Position numbers and translations under genes: made by a program. From assembly GCF_016862635.1 (NCBI RefSeq), contig NZ_BONI01000075.1, positions 1-47,414 on the forward strand: a stretch of DNA of 47,414 nt, written 5' to 3'. Of the stretch, positions 7,499-16,343 are shown piece after piece. The notes below the pieces were generated by a model. That model worked only from the letters and a program-made list of their open reading frames with translations. It ran no database searches and was not told the origin of the DNA. Source of the stretch: Catellatospora coxensis. Lineage in GTDB: Bacteria; Actinomycetota; Actinomycetes; Mycobacteriales; Micromonosporaceae. The stretch's first letter is position 1. Each line of letters opens with the position of its first letter.

Positions 7499-8956
7499 GT
7501 GGACGACCTGCTGTTCCCGGCGGAGGCGCGCACCCGGGCGATCGCCCGGGAGCTCTACACGCATGCGCGGAACCTGCCGCTGATCAGCCCGCACGGCCAC
7601 GTCGACCCCGGCATCCTGGCCGAGGACGCGCCGTTCCCGGACCCGGCCCGGCTCATCATCGTGCCCGACCACTACGTGACGCGCATGCTGCTCAGCCAGG
7701 GCGTCACGCCCGACCGGCTGGGCGTGCCGCGCATCGACGGCGGCCCGGTGGAGACCGATCCGCGGGTCATCTGGCGCACGTTCGCCCAGCACTGGCACCT
7801 GTTCCGGGGCACGCCGTCGCGGCTGTGGCTGGAGCAGACGTTCAAGACCGTGTTCGACATCGAGACCCCGTTCGGGCCGTCGACCGCCGACCGGGTGTAC
7901 GACGAGCTGGCCGCGCGCCTGGAGCAGCCGGAATACCGGCCCCGGGCGCTGTTCGGCAAGTTCAACCTGGAGGTGCTGGCCACCACCGAGTCGCCGCTGG
8001 ACGACCTGTCCCGCCATGCCAAGCTGGCCGCGGACGGCTGGGGCGGCCCCGGCGGGCGCGTGATCACCACGTTCCGCCCGGACGACCTGGTGGACATGGA
8101 CTGGCCCGGCTGGGCCGCGCGGGTGGCGAAGCTCGGCGACATGACCGGCCACGACACCACCACCTACGAAGGTTTCCTGGCCGCGCTGGCGCAGCGGCGG
8201 CTGGACTTCATCGCCGCGGGGGCGACCTGCTCCGACCACGGGCACCCGACCGCGGCCACCGGCGGCCTGACCGCCGACGAGGCCAAGCTGCTGTTCGAGC
8301 GTGCCCTGCACGACGGGTTGGCGGCGACGCCCGACGGCACGCCGATCATCCCCGGGCCGCCCGCCACCCCCGCGGAGGCCGAGGCGTTCCGGGCGCACAT
8401 GCTGATCGAGTTCGCCCGGATGTCGGTCGACGACGGGCTGGTCATGCAGCTGCACCCGGGTTCGTCGCGCAACCACAACGCGGCGCTGTTCCGCACGCAC
8501 GGGCGCGACGTGGGCGGGGACATCCCGGTGGCCACCGAGTACACCAACGCGCTGCGCCCGCTGCTGGACGAGTTCGGGCACGACCCGAGGTTCCGGGTCG
8601 TCGTCTACACGCTGGACGAGTACACCTTCACCCGCGAGCTGGCCCCGCTGGCCGGCGGCTACCCGGCGATGTTCGTCGGCGCGCCGTGGTGGTTCCTCGA
8701 CGCGCCGGAGGCGCTGCGCCGCTGGCGGGAGGCGGTCACCGAGACCGCGGGCTTCTACAACACGGCCGGGTTCGTCGACGACACCCGTGCCTACTGCTCC
8801 ATCCCGGTGCGCCACGACGTGGCCCGCCGGGTGGACGCGGGCTGGCTCGCGCGCCTGGTCGCCGAGCACCGCCTGGGCCTCGACGAGGCCGCCGAGACCA
8901 TCGCCGACCTGGCATACCACCTGCCCAAGAAGATCTTCCGAGTAGGACAGTCATGA
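7499..8956 (+). CDS. uxaC: Glucuronate/galacturonate isomerase
   Basis: 485 residues, near the family's usual length of about 470. It shows hallmark UxaC stretches: LPLISPHGHVDPGILAED near the start (metal-binding His pair), TTESPLDDL, MQLHPGSSRNHN, and a C-terminal KKIFRVG-type end. It converts D-galacturonate to tagaturonate and D-glucuronate to fructuronate in the cytoplasm, the first step after import of pectin uronates. The GTG at 7499 is preceded by GGGAG within the end of the previous gene. Its stop overlaps the ATG of the next gene (ATGA), so the genes are coupled. Confidence 0.95.
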   Translation: MDDLLFPAEARTRAIARELYTHARNLPLISPHGHVDPGILAEDAPFPDPARLIIVPDHYVTRMLLSQGVTPDRLGVPRIDGGPVETDPRVIWRTFAQHWHLFRGTPSRLWLEQTFKTVFDIETPFGPSTADRVYDELAARLEQPEYRPRALFGKFNLEVLATTESPLDDLSRHAKLAADGWGGPGGRVITTFRPDDLVDMDWPGWAARVAKLGDMTGHDTTTYEGFLAALAQRRLDFIAAGATCSDHGHPTAATGGLTADEAKLLFERALHDGLAATPDGTPIIPGPPATPAEAEAFRAHMLIEFARMSVDDGLVMQLHPGSSRNHNAALFRTHGRDVGGDIPVATEYTNALRPLLDEFGHDPRFRVVVYTLDEYTFTRELAPLAGGYPAMFVGAPWWFLDAPEALRRWREAVTETAGFYNTAGFVDDTRAYCSIPVRHDVARRVDAGWLARLVAEHRLGLDEAAETIADLAYHLPKKIFRVGQS

Positions 8957-10233
8957 AAATCATCGACGCCAAGGTGCACGACGTACGCTTCCCGACCGCC
9001 GCCGCGGGCGACGGCTCGGACGCGATCAACCGCGGGGACTACAGCGCCGCGTACGTCGAGCTGCACACCGAGTCCGGCCTGTTCGGCGCGGGCTTCACCT
9101 TCACCAACGGGCGAGGCAACGAGATCGCCTGCGCGGCGATCGAGGCGCTGTCCCACCACGTCGTCGGCAGGACGCTGGAGGAGATCTTCGCCGAGCCGGT
9201 GGCGTTCTGGCGCTCGCTGAGCGCCGACGTGCAGCTGCGCTGGCTGGGCCCGGAGAAGGGCGTCATCCACATGGCGACCGGCGCCCTGGTCAACGCGGTG
9301 TGGGACCTGCGGGCCAAGGCGGAGGGCAAGCCGATGTGGCGGCTGCTGGCCGAGATGCCGGCCGAGGAGCTGGTGAACAGCGTCGACTTCCACCACATCA
9401 CCGACGCGATCACCCGCGAGGAGGCGCTGGAGCTGCTGCGGGTCGACGACGGGTACGCCGAGCGGCTGGCCGTGCTGGAGCGCGACGGCTTCCCGTCGTA
9501 CACCACGTCGGTGGGCTGGCTGGGCTACCCCGACGAGCAGGTGCGCGAGCTGACGCGGGCGGCGTACGCCCAGGGGTGGCGGGCGATGAAGATGAAGGTC
9601 GGCGGGCCGATCGAGGACGACATCCGCCGTGCCCGGCTGATCCGCGAGGAGATCGGCCCCGACGCGCTGCTGATGATGGACGCGAACCAGGTCTGGGACG
9701 TCGACGAGGCGATCGCCAACATGGCGGTGCTGGCCGAGGTGAACCCGTACTGGATCGAGGAGCCGACGCACGCCGACGACGTGCTCGGCCACGCGGCCGT
9801 GTCCCGGGCGGTGCGCCCGATCCGGGTCGCGACCGGTGAGGTCGCCGCGAACCGGGTCATCTTCAAGCAGCTCATGCAGGCCGACGCGATCCAGGTCTGC
9901 CAGATCGACGCGTGCCGGGTCGGCGGCGTCAACGAGGTGCTGTCGATCCTGCTGATGGCGGCGAAGTTCGGCGTGCCGGTGTGCCCGCACGCGGGCGGCG
10001 TCGGGCTGTGCGAGTACGTCCAGCACCTGTCGGTCTTCGACTACCTGCGGCTCGGGCGCTCGCTCGACGGGCGCATGGTGGAGTACGTCGCGCACCTGCA
10101 CGAGCACTTCGAGGACCCGATCACCGTGGTCGACGGCCGTTACCGGCTGCCGAGCAAGCCCGGCTACTCGGTCACCTTCAAGCCGGAGTCGATCGCCGAG
10201 TTCTCGTTCCCGGACGGCCCGACATGGCGATGA
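8953..10233 (+). CDS. Enolase-superfamily sugar-acid dehydratase, L-fuconate dehydratase-like
   Basis: 426 residues with the mandelate-racemase/enolase fold. Catalytic motifs: KMK (Lys at about 213 and 215), metal ligands in MMDANQVWD (Asp about 243), WIEEPTHADD (Glu about 269) and TGEVAANR (Glu about 296), and the His of CPHAGGVGLCEY (about 346). This set, with CPHAGGVGLCE, matches the L-fuconate dehydratase/ENOSF1 group rather than mannonate dehydratase. It would remove water from a sugar acid to give a 2-keto-3-deoxy acid. In this operon, where no UxuA or UxaA is present, it may serve as the dehydratase for the reduced uronate; that substrate is inference. Confidence 0.85.
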   Translation: MKIIDAKVHDVRFPTAAAGDGSDAINRGDYSAAYVELHTESGLFGAGFTFTNGRGNEIACAAIEALSHHVVGRTLEEIFAEPVAFWRSLSADVQLRWLGPEKGVIHMATGALVNAVWDLRAKAEGKPMWRLLAEMPAEELVNSVDFHHITDAITREEALELLRVDDGYAERLAVLERDGFPSYTTSVGWLGYPDEQVRELTRAAYAQGWRAMKMKVGGPIEDDIRRARLIREEIGPDALLMMDANQVWDVDEAIANMAVLAEVNPYWIEEPTHADDVLGHAAVSRAVRPIRVATGEVAANRVIFKQLMQADAIQVCQIDACRVGGVNEVLSILLMAAKFGVPVCPHAGGVGLCEYVQHLSVFDYLRLGRSLDGRMVEYVAHLHEHFEDPITVVDGRYRLPSKPGYSVTFKPESIAEFSFPDGPTWR

Positions 10234-11588
10234 CGGTCCCCGCGACCAGGCTGGGCCGGGCCACACTGTCCCGGCTGCCCGCCGAATGCCGCCCGGCGGT
10301 GCGGCCCGGCGAGGCGAAGGCCGGCGTGCTGCACCTGGGCCTGGGCGCGTTCTTCCGTGCTCACCAGGCCGTTTACATCGAGGCGGCGATGGCCGCGCGC
10401 GGCGGCGACTGGGGCATCGTGGCGGTCGCGCCGCGCTCGCGGGACGTGCTGGAGGCGCTGCGGGCGCAGGACCACCTGTACAGCATCGTGACGCTCGACG
10501 CGTCGGCCGAGCGCACCCGCGTGCTGGGCGCGCTGACCGGCACGGTGCACGCCGCGAGCGACCCGGAGGCCGTGGTGGCGCAGCTGGCCGACCCGGCGAT
10601 CCGGGTGGTGACGCTGACGGTGACCGAGAAGGCGTACGCCCCGGACGCGGCGGTGCCGCGCCTGCTGATCGACGGCCTGGTCGCCCGCGCCCGCGCGGAC
10701 AGCGGCCCGATCACCGTGCTCAGCTGCGACAACCTCCCGTCGAACGGCGTCGTGCTGGGCAACCTGCTGGCCAGGATGATCCCCGACGCGCAGCGTGACT
10801 GGTTCTCCAGCTCGGTGCGCTGCCCGTCGAGCATGGTGGACCGGATCGTGCCCGCCACCACGGCCGCCACCCTGGCCGCCGCCGAGCGCTGCCTCGGGGC
10901 CCGGGACCTGGCCGCGGTGGCCGGGGAGCCGTTCCACCAGTGGGTCATCGAGGACTCCTTCGCCGGAGCGCATCCCGACTGGGCGGCGGCGGGCGCGGTG
11001 CTCACCGGCGACGTCACCCCCTGGGAGCACCTCAAACTGCGCGGCCTCAACGGCGTGCACAGCGCGCTGGCATACCTGGGCGCACTGGCCGGCTGCGAGA
11101 GCATCGCCGACGCGCTGGCCCTGCCCGGCATGACCGACCTGCTCCGCCGCTACATCGCCACCGAGGTCGGGGCCTCGATGACGCCTCCCGACGGGGTGAC
11201 GGTCGTCGACTACGGCGACGCGGCACTGGAGCGCTTCGCCAACGCCCGGCTCGGCCACCGCTGCCTCCAGGTCGCCATGGACGGCACCCAGAAGCTGACC
11301 CAGCGGGTGCTGTCGGTGCTGAACACGGTCCCCGATCCCGCCCTGGCCACGCTTATCGTCGCCGCCTGGGCCCGCTTCGCCGAGGGCACCGGCGACGCCG
11401 GCCAGGCCCTGCCACTGGACGACCCGCGCGCGGCCGAGGTCCGCGCGGACCTCAGCACCGAAGCCCTGTTCGGCCCCGGCGGCGTGCTGGAGGTGCCGAA
11501 CCCGGCCCACCGCCTCATGATCGAGGCATGGCGTACGGCGCTGGCCGCCCACGGCGCGGCCGACGTGGTCCGGACGGCGGTGCGGTGA
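10224..11588 (+). CDS. Mannitol-dehydrogenase-family oxidoreductase, fructuronate/tagaturonate reductase-like
   Basis: 454 residues. The N-terminal Rossmann region contains VLHLGLGAFFRAHQA and the C-terminal domain has the family signature KLRGLNGVHS (Lys, Asn and His of the active site). Members include UxuB, which reduces fructuronate to mannonate with NADH. After UxaC this reaction is the natural next step, so a UxuB or UxaB role is likely, but motifs cannot separate them from mannitol dehydrogenase. It overlaps the end of the dehydratase gene. The start could be ATG 10224 or ATG 10230, which forms an ATGA overlap. Confidence 0.85.
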   Translation: MAMTVPATRLGRATLSRLPAECRPAVRPGEAKAGVLHLGLGAFFRAHQAVYIEAAMAARGGDWGIVAVAPRSRDVLEALRAQDHLYSIVTLDASAERTRVLGALTGTVHAASDPEAVVAQLADPAIRVVTLTVTEKAYAPDAAVPRLLIDGLVARARADSGPITVLSCDNLPSNGVVLGNLLARMIPDAQRDWFSSSVRCPSSMVDRIVPATTAATLAAAERCLGARDLAAVAGEPFHQWVIEDSFAGAHPDWAAAGAVLTGDVTPWEHLKLRGLNGVHSALAYLGALAGCESIADALALPGMTDLLRRYIATEVGASMTPPDGVTVVDYGDAALERFANARLGHRCLQVAMDGTQKLTQRVLSVLNTVPDPALATLIVAAWARFAEGTGDAGQALPLDDPRAAEVRADLSTEALFGPGGVLEVPNPAHRLMIEAWRTALAAHGAADVVRTAVR

Positions 11589-11712
11589 TGGCGTGCCCGG
11601 TCTTCGCGATCTCCCGGCCGGTCCGGCGCGGGCATCGCCCACGGGTCCGTCCCGCGGGCCGTGCGCAGCGTGGGGACCGGGCCGCCCGGACGGCCACTCG
11701 AAGGAGGACGGC

Positions 11713-12828
11713 ATGACAGCCACGTCGGTGGCGCTGATCGGGGCCAACGGGCACGGGCTGCACCACCGGGAGCAGCTCGCCGAGCACGAGCGGCGGGGGC
11801 TGGTCCGGCTGGTCGCGCTCGCCGACACGCAGCCGGTGACGGACCCGCCGGACGGGGTGCCGGTCTACGCCGATCACCTGGCGCTGCTCGCCGAGACCAA
11901 GCCCGAGGTGGTCATCGTGTGCACGCCGCCGCACACGCACCTGGCGCTGACCCGCGACGCGCTGCACGCCGGCGCGGACGTGCTGCTGGAGAAGCCGCCC
12001 GTGCTCGACAGGGCTGAGCACGACGCGCTGCTCGCCGAGCAGGACGCGACCGGCCGGGTGGTGCAGGTCGGCTTCCAGTCGCTGGCCTCACCGGCGCTGG
12101 TCCGGCTGCGCGAGGCGGTCGCGACGGGCGGGCTGGGCACGGTACGGCAGATCTCGGTGCTCGGCTGCTGGCGGCGCGACGACGCCTACTGGGCACGTTC
12201 GCCCTGGTCGGGGCGGCGCACCGTGAACGGCCGGCCGTCGTTGGACGGCGCGCTGGCCAACCCGTTCGCGCACGCGGTGATGCAGGCGCTGGCGGTGCTG
12301 GACACGCCGGTGATCCGGGTCGAGGTCGACTGGCTGAAGGTGCGCCCGATCGAGGTCGAGGACACCGCCACGCTGCGCATCACCCTGGCGGGCGGGGTAC
12401 GCGTGCTGGTCGCGGTGACGCTGGCGGGGGAGGACTTCGTGGACGGTGAACTCACCGTGTACGGCGACCGCGGCTCCGCCGAGCTGACCTTCCGCGAGGA
12501 CCGGCTGCGCCTGCCCGGCGAACCGGCGGCGCAGCTGGTGGCGGGCCGGTCGACGCTGCTGGAGAACCTGCTGGCGTTCCGCGCGTCGGGCACGCCGCTG
12601 CTGTCCGGGCTGGCCCGGACCGCCTCGTTCACCACGGTCATCGAGCAGTTGCGCGCGGCGGCACCGCCCTACCAGGTCGCGCCGGAGGCGCTGGCCGTCG
12701 AGGACGGGCACCGGACACTGGTCGGCGTGAACGACGTGCTGCGCCGCTGCGCCACCGAGGGGGCCCTGATGAACGAGCTTTCCACGACGTGGGGTGCAAC
12801 TGTTCCGGACGGGACTGCAAACGATTGA
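11713..12828 (+). CDS. Gfo/Idh/MocA-family oxidoreductase (second)
   Basis: 371 residues. The Rossmann start is SVALIGANGHGLHHREQL; the EKP motif is at about 93-95 (LLEKPP). ATG 11713 is preceded by a strong AAGGAGG (11701-11707); the longer frame to 11593 has no such site. It lies 124 bases after the reductase gene, so it may have its own promoter or be the last gene of the uronate operon. Function within the family is not determined; sugar or uronate dehydrogenase is possible. The stop codon overlaps an operator-like sequence (12816-12829). Confidence 0.8.
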   Translation: MTATSVALIGANGHGLHHREQLAEHERRGLVRLVALADTQPVTDPPDGVPVYADHLALLAETKPEVVIVCTPPHTHLALTRDALHAGADVLLEKPPVLDRAEHDALLAEQDATGRVVQVGFQSLASPALVRLREAVATGGLGTVRQISVLGCWRRDDAYWARSPWSGRRTVNGRPSLDGALANPFAHAVMQALAVLDTPVIRVEVDWLKVRPIEVEDTATLRITLAGGVRVLVAVTLAGEDFVDGELTVYGDRGSAELTFREDRLRLPGEPAAQLVAGRSTLLENLLAFRASGTPLLSGLARTASFTTVIEQLRAAAPPYQVAPEALAVEDGHRTLVGVNDVLRRCATEGALMNELSTTWGATVPDGTAND

Positions 12829-12829
12829 A
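12816..12829. promoter_or_regulatory. LacI-type operator, site 3 (TGCAAACGATTGAA)
   Basis: A third copy of TGCAAACGNTTG, overlapping the stop codon of the oxidoreductase and about 108 bases upstream of the pectate lyase -35 box. The right half-site is weaker. It suggests that the pectate lyase gene belongs to the same regulon, although the distance from the promoter makes direct blockage uncertain. Confidence 0.5.
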
Positions 12830-12850
12830 CAGGCGCGGCAAGGTCGATCT

Positions 12851-12896
12851 GAATAGTCGCTGGTTCCAGCTATTCCGGTAGCTGGAACAGGGAATA
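12851..12896. repeat. Overlapping inverted repeats upstream of pectate lyase promoter
   Basis: A 9-bp inverted repeat GTTCCAGCT (12863-12871) / AGCTGGAAC (12880-12888) is interleaved with GAATAG/CTATTC (12851-12856, 12870-12875) and TATTCC/GGAATA (12871-12876, 12891-12896). It lies upstream of the -35 box, so it is more likely a binding site for a regulator than a leader RNA. Confidence 0.45.
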
Positions 12897-12937
12897 CTGT
12901 GCAATAAAGGCTGCAACAAAGCTGCATTCATCATCCA

Positions 12938-12966
12938 TTGACTTCACTGTCGTCTCTTCTTATGTT
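12938..12966 (+). promoter_or_regulatory. Promoter of pectate lyase gene
   Basis: TTGACT (12938-12943), 17 bases, TATGTT (12961-12966). This is one of the better sigma-70-like promoters in the window. The predicted start near 12973 gives a leader of about 34 bases before ATG 13007. Confidence 0.65.
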
Positions 12967-13006
12967 GCCTGATAAGTAACACGTCGGACACATAATGGAG
13001 AGCGCG

Positions 13007-14362
13007 ATGCGAAGGCAAGACAATGTGGTCGGTCGCCGGGTCCGGCGGGCCGTCGCCGGATCCGCCCTCGGCGTCCTGTTGCTGCTGACGGGCGCGTCGC
13101 CCGCGGTGGCGACCGGTGACCCCAGCGGCCCCGGCTGGTGGGCGCAGCAGCTCGCCCGCCAGCCGCTCGCGGCCAACGACGGCTGGGCCGCCTCCGGCGC
13201 CGGCACCACGGGCGGCTCGGCCGCCGACGACGCGCACGTGTTCACGGTGCGCAACCGGGACGAGCTGGCCGCGGCGCTGACCGGCGCGGAGCCGAAGATC
13301 GTCTTCGTGGAGGGCGTCATCGACGGACTGAAGACCGCCGACGGCACGGCGCTGACCTGCGCGGACCTCGCCGACCCGGGTTACACGCTGGAGAGCTACC
13401 TCGCCGCGTACGACCCGGCGGTCTGGGGCCGCGCCACCGACCCGAGCGGGCCGATCGAGCAGGCCCGGGTGCGCTCGGTGGCCAACCAGCGGGCCCGCAC
13501 CGAACTCAGGGTCGGCCCGAACACCACGATCCTCGGCCTGGGCGGCGCCACCCTGCGCCACCTCACCCTGATGATCGACGGCGGCAACAACGTGATCGTC
13601 CGCAACCTGAACTTCGAGGACGCCGCCGACTGCTTCCCGCGCTGGCGGCCCACCGACGGCGCCGAGGGCAACTGGAACTCCGAGTACGACCTGGTCTCGG
13701 TGCGCCGCTCGACGAACGTGTGGATCGACCACAACACCTTCAGCGACGGCGACAACCCGGACTCGAACCAGCCGGTGTACTTCGGCCGCCCGTGGCAGGT
13801 GCACGACGGCGCGTGCGACATCACGCACACCTCCGACCTGGTCACCGTGTCGGCGAACGTGTTCACCGACCACGACAAGACCATGCTGATCGGCTCGTCC
13901 GACACGGTCGGCCCGGACGTCGGCAAGCTGCGGGTCACCCTGCGGCACAACGTGTTCGACGGGGTCGGCCAGCGCGCGCCGCGCGTGCGGTTCGGGCAGG
14001 TGGACGTGTACAACAACACGTTCCGCATCGCCGAGTTCTACGACTACAGCGTCGGCCTGGGCATCCAGTCCGCGGTGTACCTGGAGAACAACCACTTCAC
14101 GCTGACCGACGGCATCACCGCCGACCGAGTGCTGAAGGACTGGAAGGGCACCGCCGTCACCGAGCGCGGCAGCTTCGGCCGGGTCGGCACCGGCCGTCCG
14201 GGGCCGCTGGACCTGCTCGCGGCGTACAACACGGCCCATGACCCGGACTTCGGCTCCGACGCCGGCTGGACGCCCACGCTGCGCGCGTACCAGCCGCTGC
14301 CCGGCTGGGCGGTGCCGCTGGCCACGCTGCTCTCCGGCGCCGGAAAGCTCGGCGCCCGCTGA
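13007..14362 (+). CDS. Secreted pectate lyase, PL1 family
   Basis: 451 residues with a signal peptide (basic RRVRRAVAG, hydrophobic LGVLLLLTG, cleavage after a motif like AVA near residue 35). The rest is a right-handed parallel beta-helix: NVIVRNLNFEDAADCFPRW, the calcium-site region, WIDHN at about 239-243, and RAPRVRFG with the catalytic Arg. It cleaves de-esterified homogalacturonan by beta-elimination outside the cell. ATG 13007 has GGAGAG just upstream; ATG 12995 lacks one. It has no accessory module, unlike the next two lyases, and differs clearly from them, so it is not part of their duplication. Confidence 0.92.
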   Translation: MRRQDNVVGRRVRRAVAGSALGVLLLLTGASPAVATGDPSGPGWWAQQLARQPLAANDGWAASGAGTTGGSAADDAHVFTVRNRDELAAALTGAEPKIVFVEGVIDGLKTADGTALTCADLADPGYTLESYLAAYDPAVWGRATDPSGPIEQARVRSVANQRARTELRVGPNTTILGLGGATLRHLTLMIDGGNNVIVRNLNFEDAADCFPRWRPTDGAEGNWNSEYDLVSVRRSTNVWIDHNTFSDGDNPDSNQPVYFGRPWQVHDGACDITHTSDLVTVSANVFTDHDKTMLIGSSDTVGPDVGKLRVTLRHNVFDGVGQRAPRVRFGQVDVYNNTFRIAEFYDYSVGLGIQSAVYLENNHFTLTDGITADRVLKDWKGTAVTERGSFGRVGTGRPGPLDLLAAYNTAHDPDFGSDAGWTPTLRAYQPLPGWAVPLATLLSGAGKLGAR

Positions 14363-14368
14363 CCCGGC

Positions 14369-14401
14369 GCCCGGCGGCCGGACCCTGCCCGGCCGCCGGG
14401 C
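14369..14401 (+). terminator. Terminator-like hairpin after first pectate lyase
   Basis: A perfect 13-bp GC stem (14369-14381 with 14389-14401), loop ACCCTGC, starting 6 bases after the stop codon of the first pectate lyase. It probably ends or weakens transcription into the next lyase. Confidence 0.7.
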
Positions 14402-14520
14402 ACCGTAAGCCGCGACGGCTAGGTCCGCCCGCGGCAACAGAGCTCCCGCACCCTGGTGGCGCCCTCCGGCACACCCGTGCCGGACCACCGGGTGCGGTTC
14501 CTCCCAAGGAGGTACCGCTC

Positions 14521-16167
14521 ATGTCCATCTCCATGCGCGCGGCTCCACGGCGGCGCAGGCTGGCCGCGGCGTTCGGCGCGGGCCTCACGGCCCTCGTCGT
14601 GGCGCTCGGGGCCACCCAGTTCGGCGGGACCGCGTACGCGGCGACGCTGTTCTCGGACGATTTCGAAGACGGCAACTCCACCGGCTGGTCCAAGTCCGGT
14701 GGCAGCTGGTCGGTGGTTTCCGACGGCAGCCAGGTGTACCGCCAGACCAGCACCGGGGCCGACGCCAAGGCACAGGCCGGCTCGACCTGGACCGGCCAGT
14801 CCGTGTCGGCCCGGGTCAAGCCGATCGCCTTCGGCAGCAGCACCCGCTCGGTCGGCGTGGCCGCCCGGCTGCAGAGCCTGTCCAACTACTACTCGCTGGT
14901 GCTGACCGGCTCCGGCACGGCGCAGCTGCGCCGCGTGTCCGGCGGCGGCGTCACCACCCTGGCCACCGCGACCGTCGCGGTCTCGCCCGGCACCTGGTAC
15001 ACGCTGCGGCTGGACGCGTTCGGCTCGGGCCTGACCGGATACGTCAACGGAACCCAGGTGGCCACGGCCACCGACGGCACGTTCACGTCGGGCAAGGTCG
15101 GCCTGATGGCGTCGTACGCCAGCGCCTCGTTCGACGACGTCACCGTCACCGACACGGCCGGTCCGGGGCAGCCCAGCCCGTCCGGGTCGGGGCAACCGCC
15201 GTCGCCCTCGCCGAGCAGCTCCCCGCCGCCGCCCGGCACCTGCAACACCGGCGGCAGCCCGGTCGGCTTCGCGGCCGTCAACGCCTGGGGCCGCAACGGC
15301 ACCACCGGCGGCGCGGGCGGCGCGACCATCGAGGTCGACACCGCCGCCGAGCTGATCGCGGCGATCGCGCAGACCGGCCCGCTCAACATCTGCGTCCAGG
15401 GCCTGATCACGGTACCGGCGGGCATGTACAACGTCAGCTCGCACAAGTCGATCATCGGGGTCGGCGCGAACTCCGGCATCTCCGGCGGCGGCTTCAACAT
15501 CGGCCTGCCGATCGACGACGCGATCACCTCCCCGCCCGCGAACGCGGTGCAGAACGTGATCATCCGCAACATGGTGTTCCGCAACGCCAGCGACGACTCG
15601 ATCAACGTCCAGATGTTCTCGCACCACATCTGGCTCGACCACAACGACCTCGCCCAGGGTTACGACGGTCTGATCGACGTCAAGCGCGGGTCGTCGTACG
15701 TGACCATCTCGTGGAACCACACCCACGACCACAGCAAGAACATGCTGCTGGGCCGCGACGACGCCGACGACGTGCAGGACACCGGCCGGCTGAAGGTCAG
15801 CTACCACCACAACTGGTTCGACGGGACCCCGCAGCGCAACCCGCGGGTGCGCTACGGCGAGCCGGTGCACATCTACAACAACTACTACTTCCACAACACC
15901 GACGTCGGCGTCGCCTGCCAGACCGACGCCGGCTGCGTGGTCGAGGGCAACTACTTCGAGAGCGTCGAGGAGCCCGTCACGAACAGCTACGCCGGTCCGG
16001 GCGGTCGCTGCGTGGCCCGCAACAACGTCTACACCGGCAACGAGCCCGGCGCCCCCGACTGCTCCGGCACCGTCGAGGAGCCCAGCGCCTACTACGGCTA
16101 CACCCTCGACAACCCCGCCGACGTCAAGGCCATCGTGACGGCCGGCGCCGGCACCGGAAAGATCTGA
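14521..16167 (+). CDS. Secreted pectate lyase, PL1 with N-terminal LamG-like module
   Basis: 548 residues. A signal peptide (to about residue 40, ending near AYAAT) is followed by a LamG/concanavalin-like beta-sandwich (about 40-215, starting TLFSDDFEDGNSTGWSKSGG and ending ASFDDVTVTD). A Pro/Ser linker of about 25 residues precedes the PL1 beta-helix (WLDHN at about 371-375; NPRVRYGEP near 440). The N-terminal module probably binds cell-wall polysaccharide. AAGGAGG lies 8 bases before ATG 14521. It is a tandem paralogue of the following gene, sharing both modules and the linker type, and should act outside the cell on polygalacturonate. Confidence 0.92.
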   Translation: MSISMRAAPRRRRLAAAFGAGLTALVVALGATQFGGTAYAATLFSDDFEDGNSTGWSKSGGSWSVVSDGSQVYRQTSTGADAKAQAGSTWTGQSVSARVKPIAFGSSTRSVGVAARLQSLSNYYSLVLTGSGTAQLRRVSGGGVTTLATATVAVSPGTWYTLRLDAFGSGLTGYVNGTQVATATDGTFTSGKVGLMASYASASFDDVTVTDTAGPGQPSPSGSGQPPSPSPSSSPPPPGTCNTGGSPVGFAAVNAWGRNGTTGGAGGATIEVDTAAELIAAIAQTGPLNICVQGLITVPAGMYNVSSHKSIIGVGANSGISGGGFNIGLPIDDAITSPPANAVQNVIIRNMVFRNASDDSINVQMFSHHIWLDHNDLAQGYDGLIDVKRGSSYVTISWNHTHDHSKNMLLGRDDADDVQDTGRLKVSYHHNWFDGTPQRNPRVRYGEPVHIYNNYYFHNTDVGVACQTDAGCVVEGNYFESVEEPVTNSYAGPGGRCVARNNVYTGNEPGAPDCSGTVEEPSAYYGYTLDNPADVKAIVTAGAGTGKI

Positions 16168-16171
16168 TGAA

Positions 16172-16219
16172 AGGAAGGGCACCTTCACAACGCTCCGCGT
16201 TGTAGAAGGTGCCCTTCCT
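16172..16219. repeat. GGGCACCTTC palindrome, copy 1 (likely terminator)
   Basis: Outer arms AGGAAGGGCACCTTC / GAAGGTGCCCTTCCT enclose an inner stem ACAACGC / GCGTTGT with loop TCC and one bulged base. It lies right after the stop of the second pectate lyase. The same outer arms recur at 35546-35594 and 40601-40648. Confidence 0.75.
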
Positions 16220-16343
16220 AACTCCGCACCGTGTTCGAGCTGCACAGACAGACCAGCTTGCCGCGGGCGGACCGCGAGCGCGCCGCCGGACGACCGGCTC
16301 CCGCACGCGATCCGCCCGCACCGAACCCCGATCCGGAGGAGAG

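Noticed and set aside
12851-12896. Riboswitch or attenuator before the pectate lyase
   Set aside because: The best promoter lies downstream of the repeats, so they are probably not in the leader. Kept only as an upstream repeat.
12944-14488. Open frame of 514 codons opposite the first pectate lyase
   Set aside because: No motif or ribosome site; the plus-strand gene has a signal peptide and PL1 motifs.
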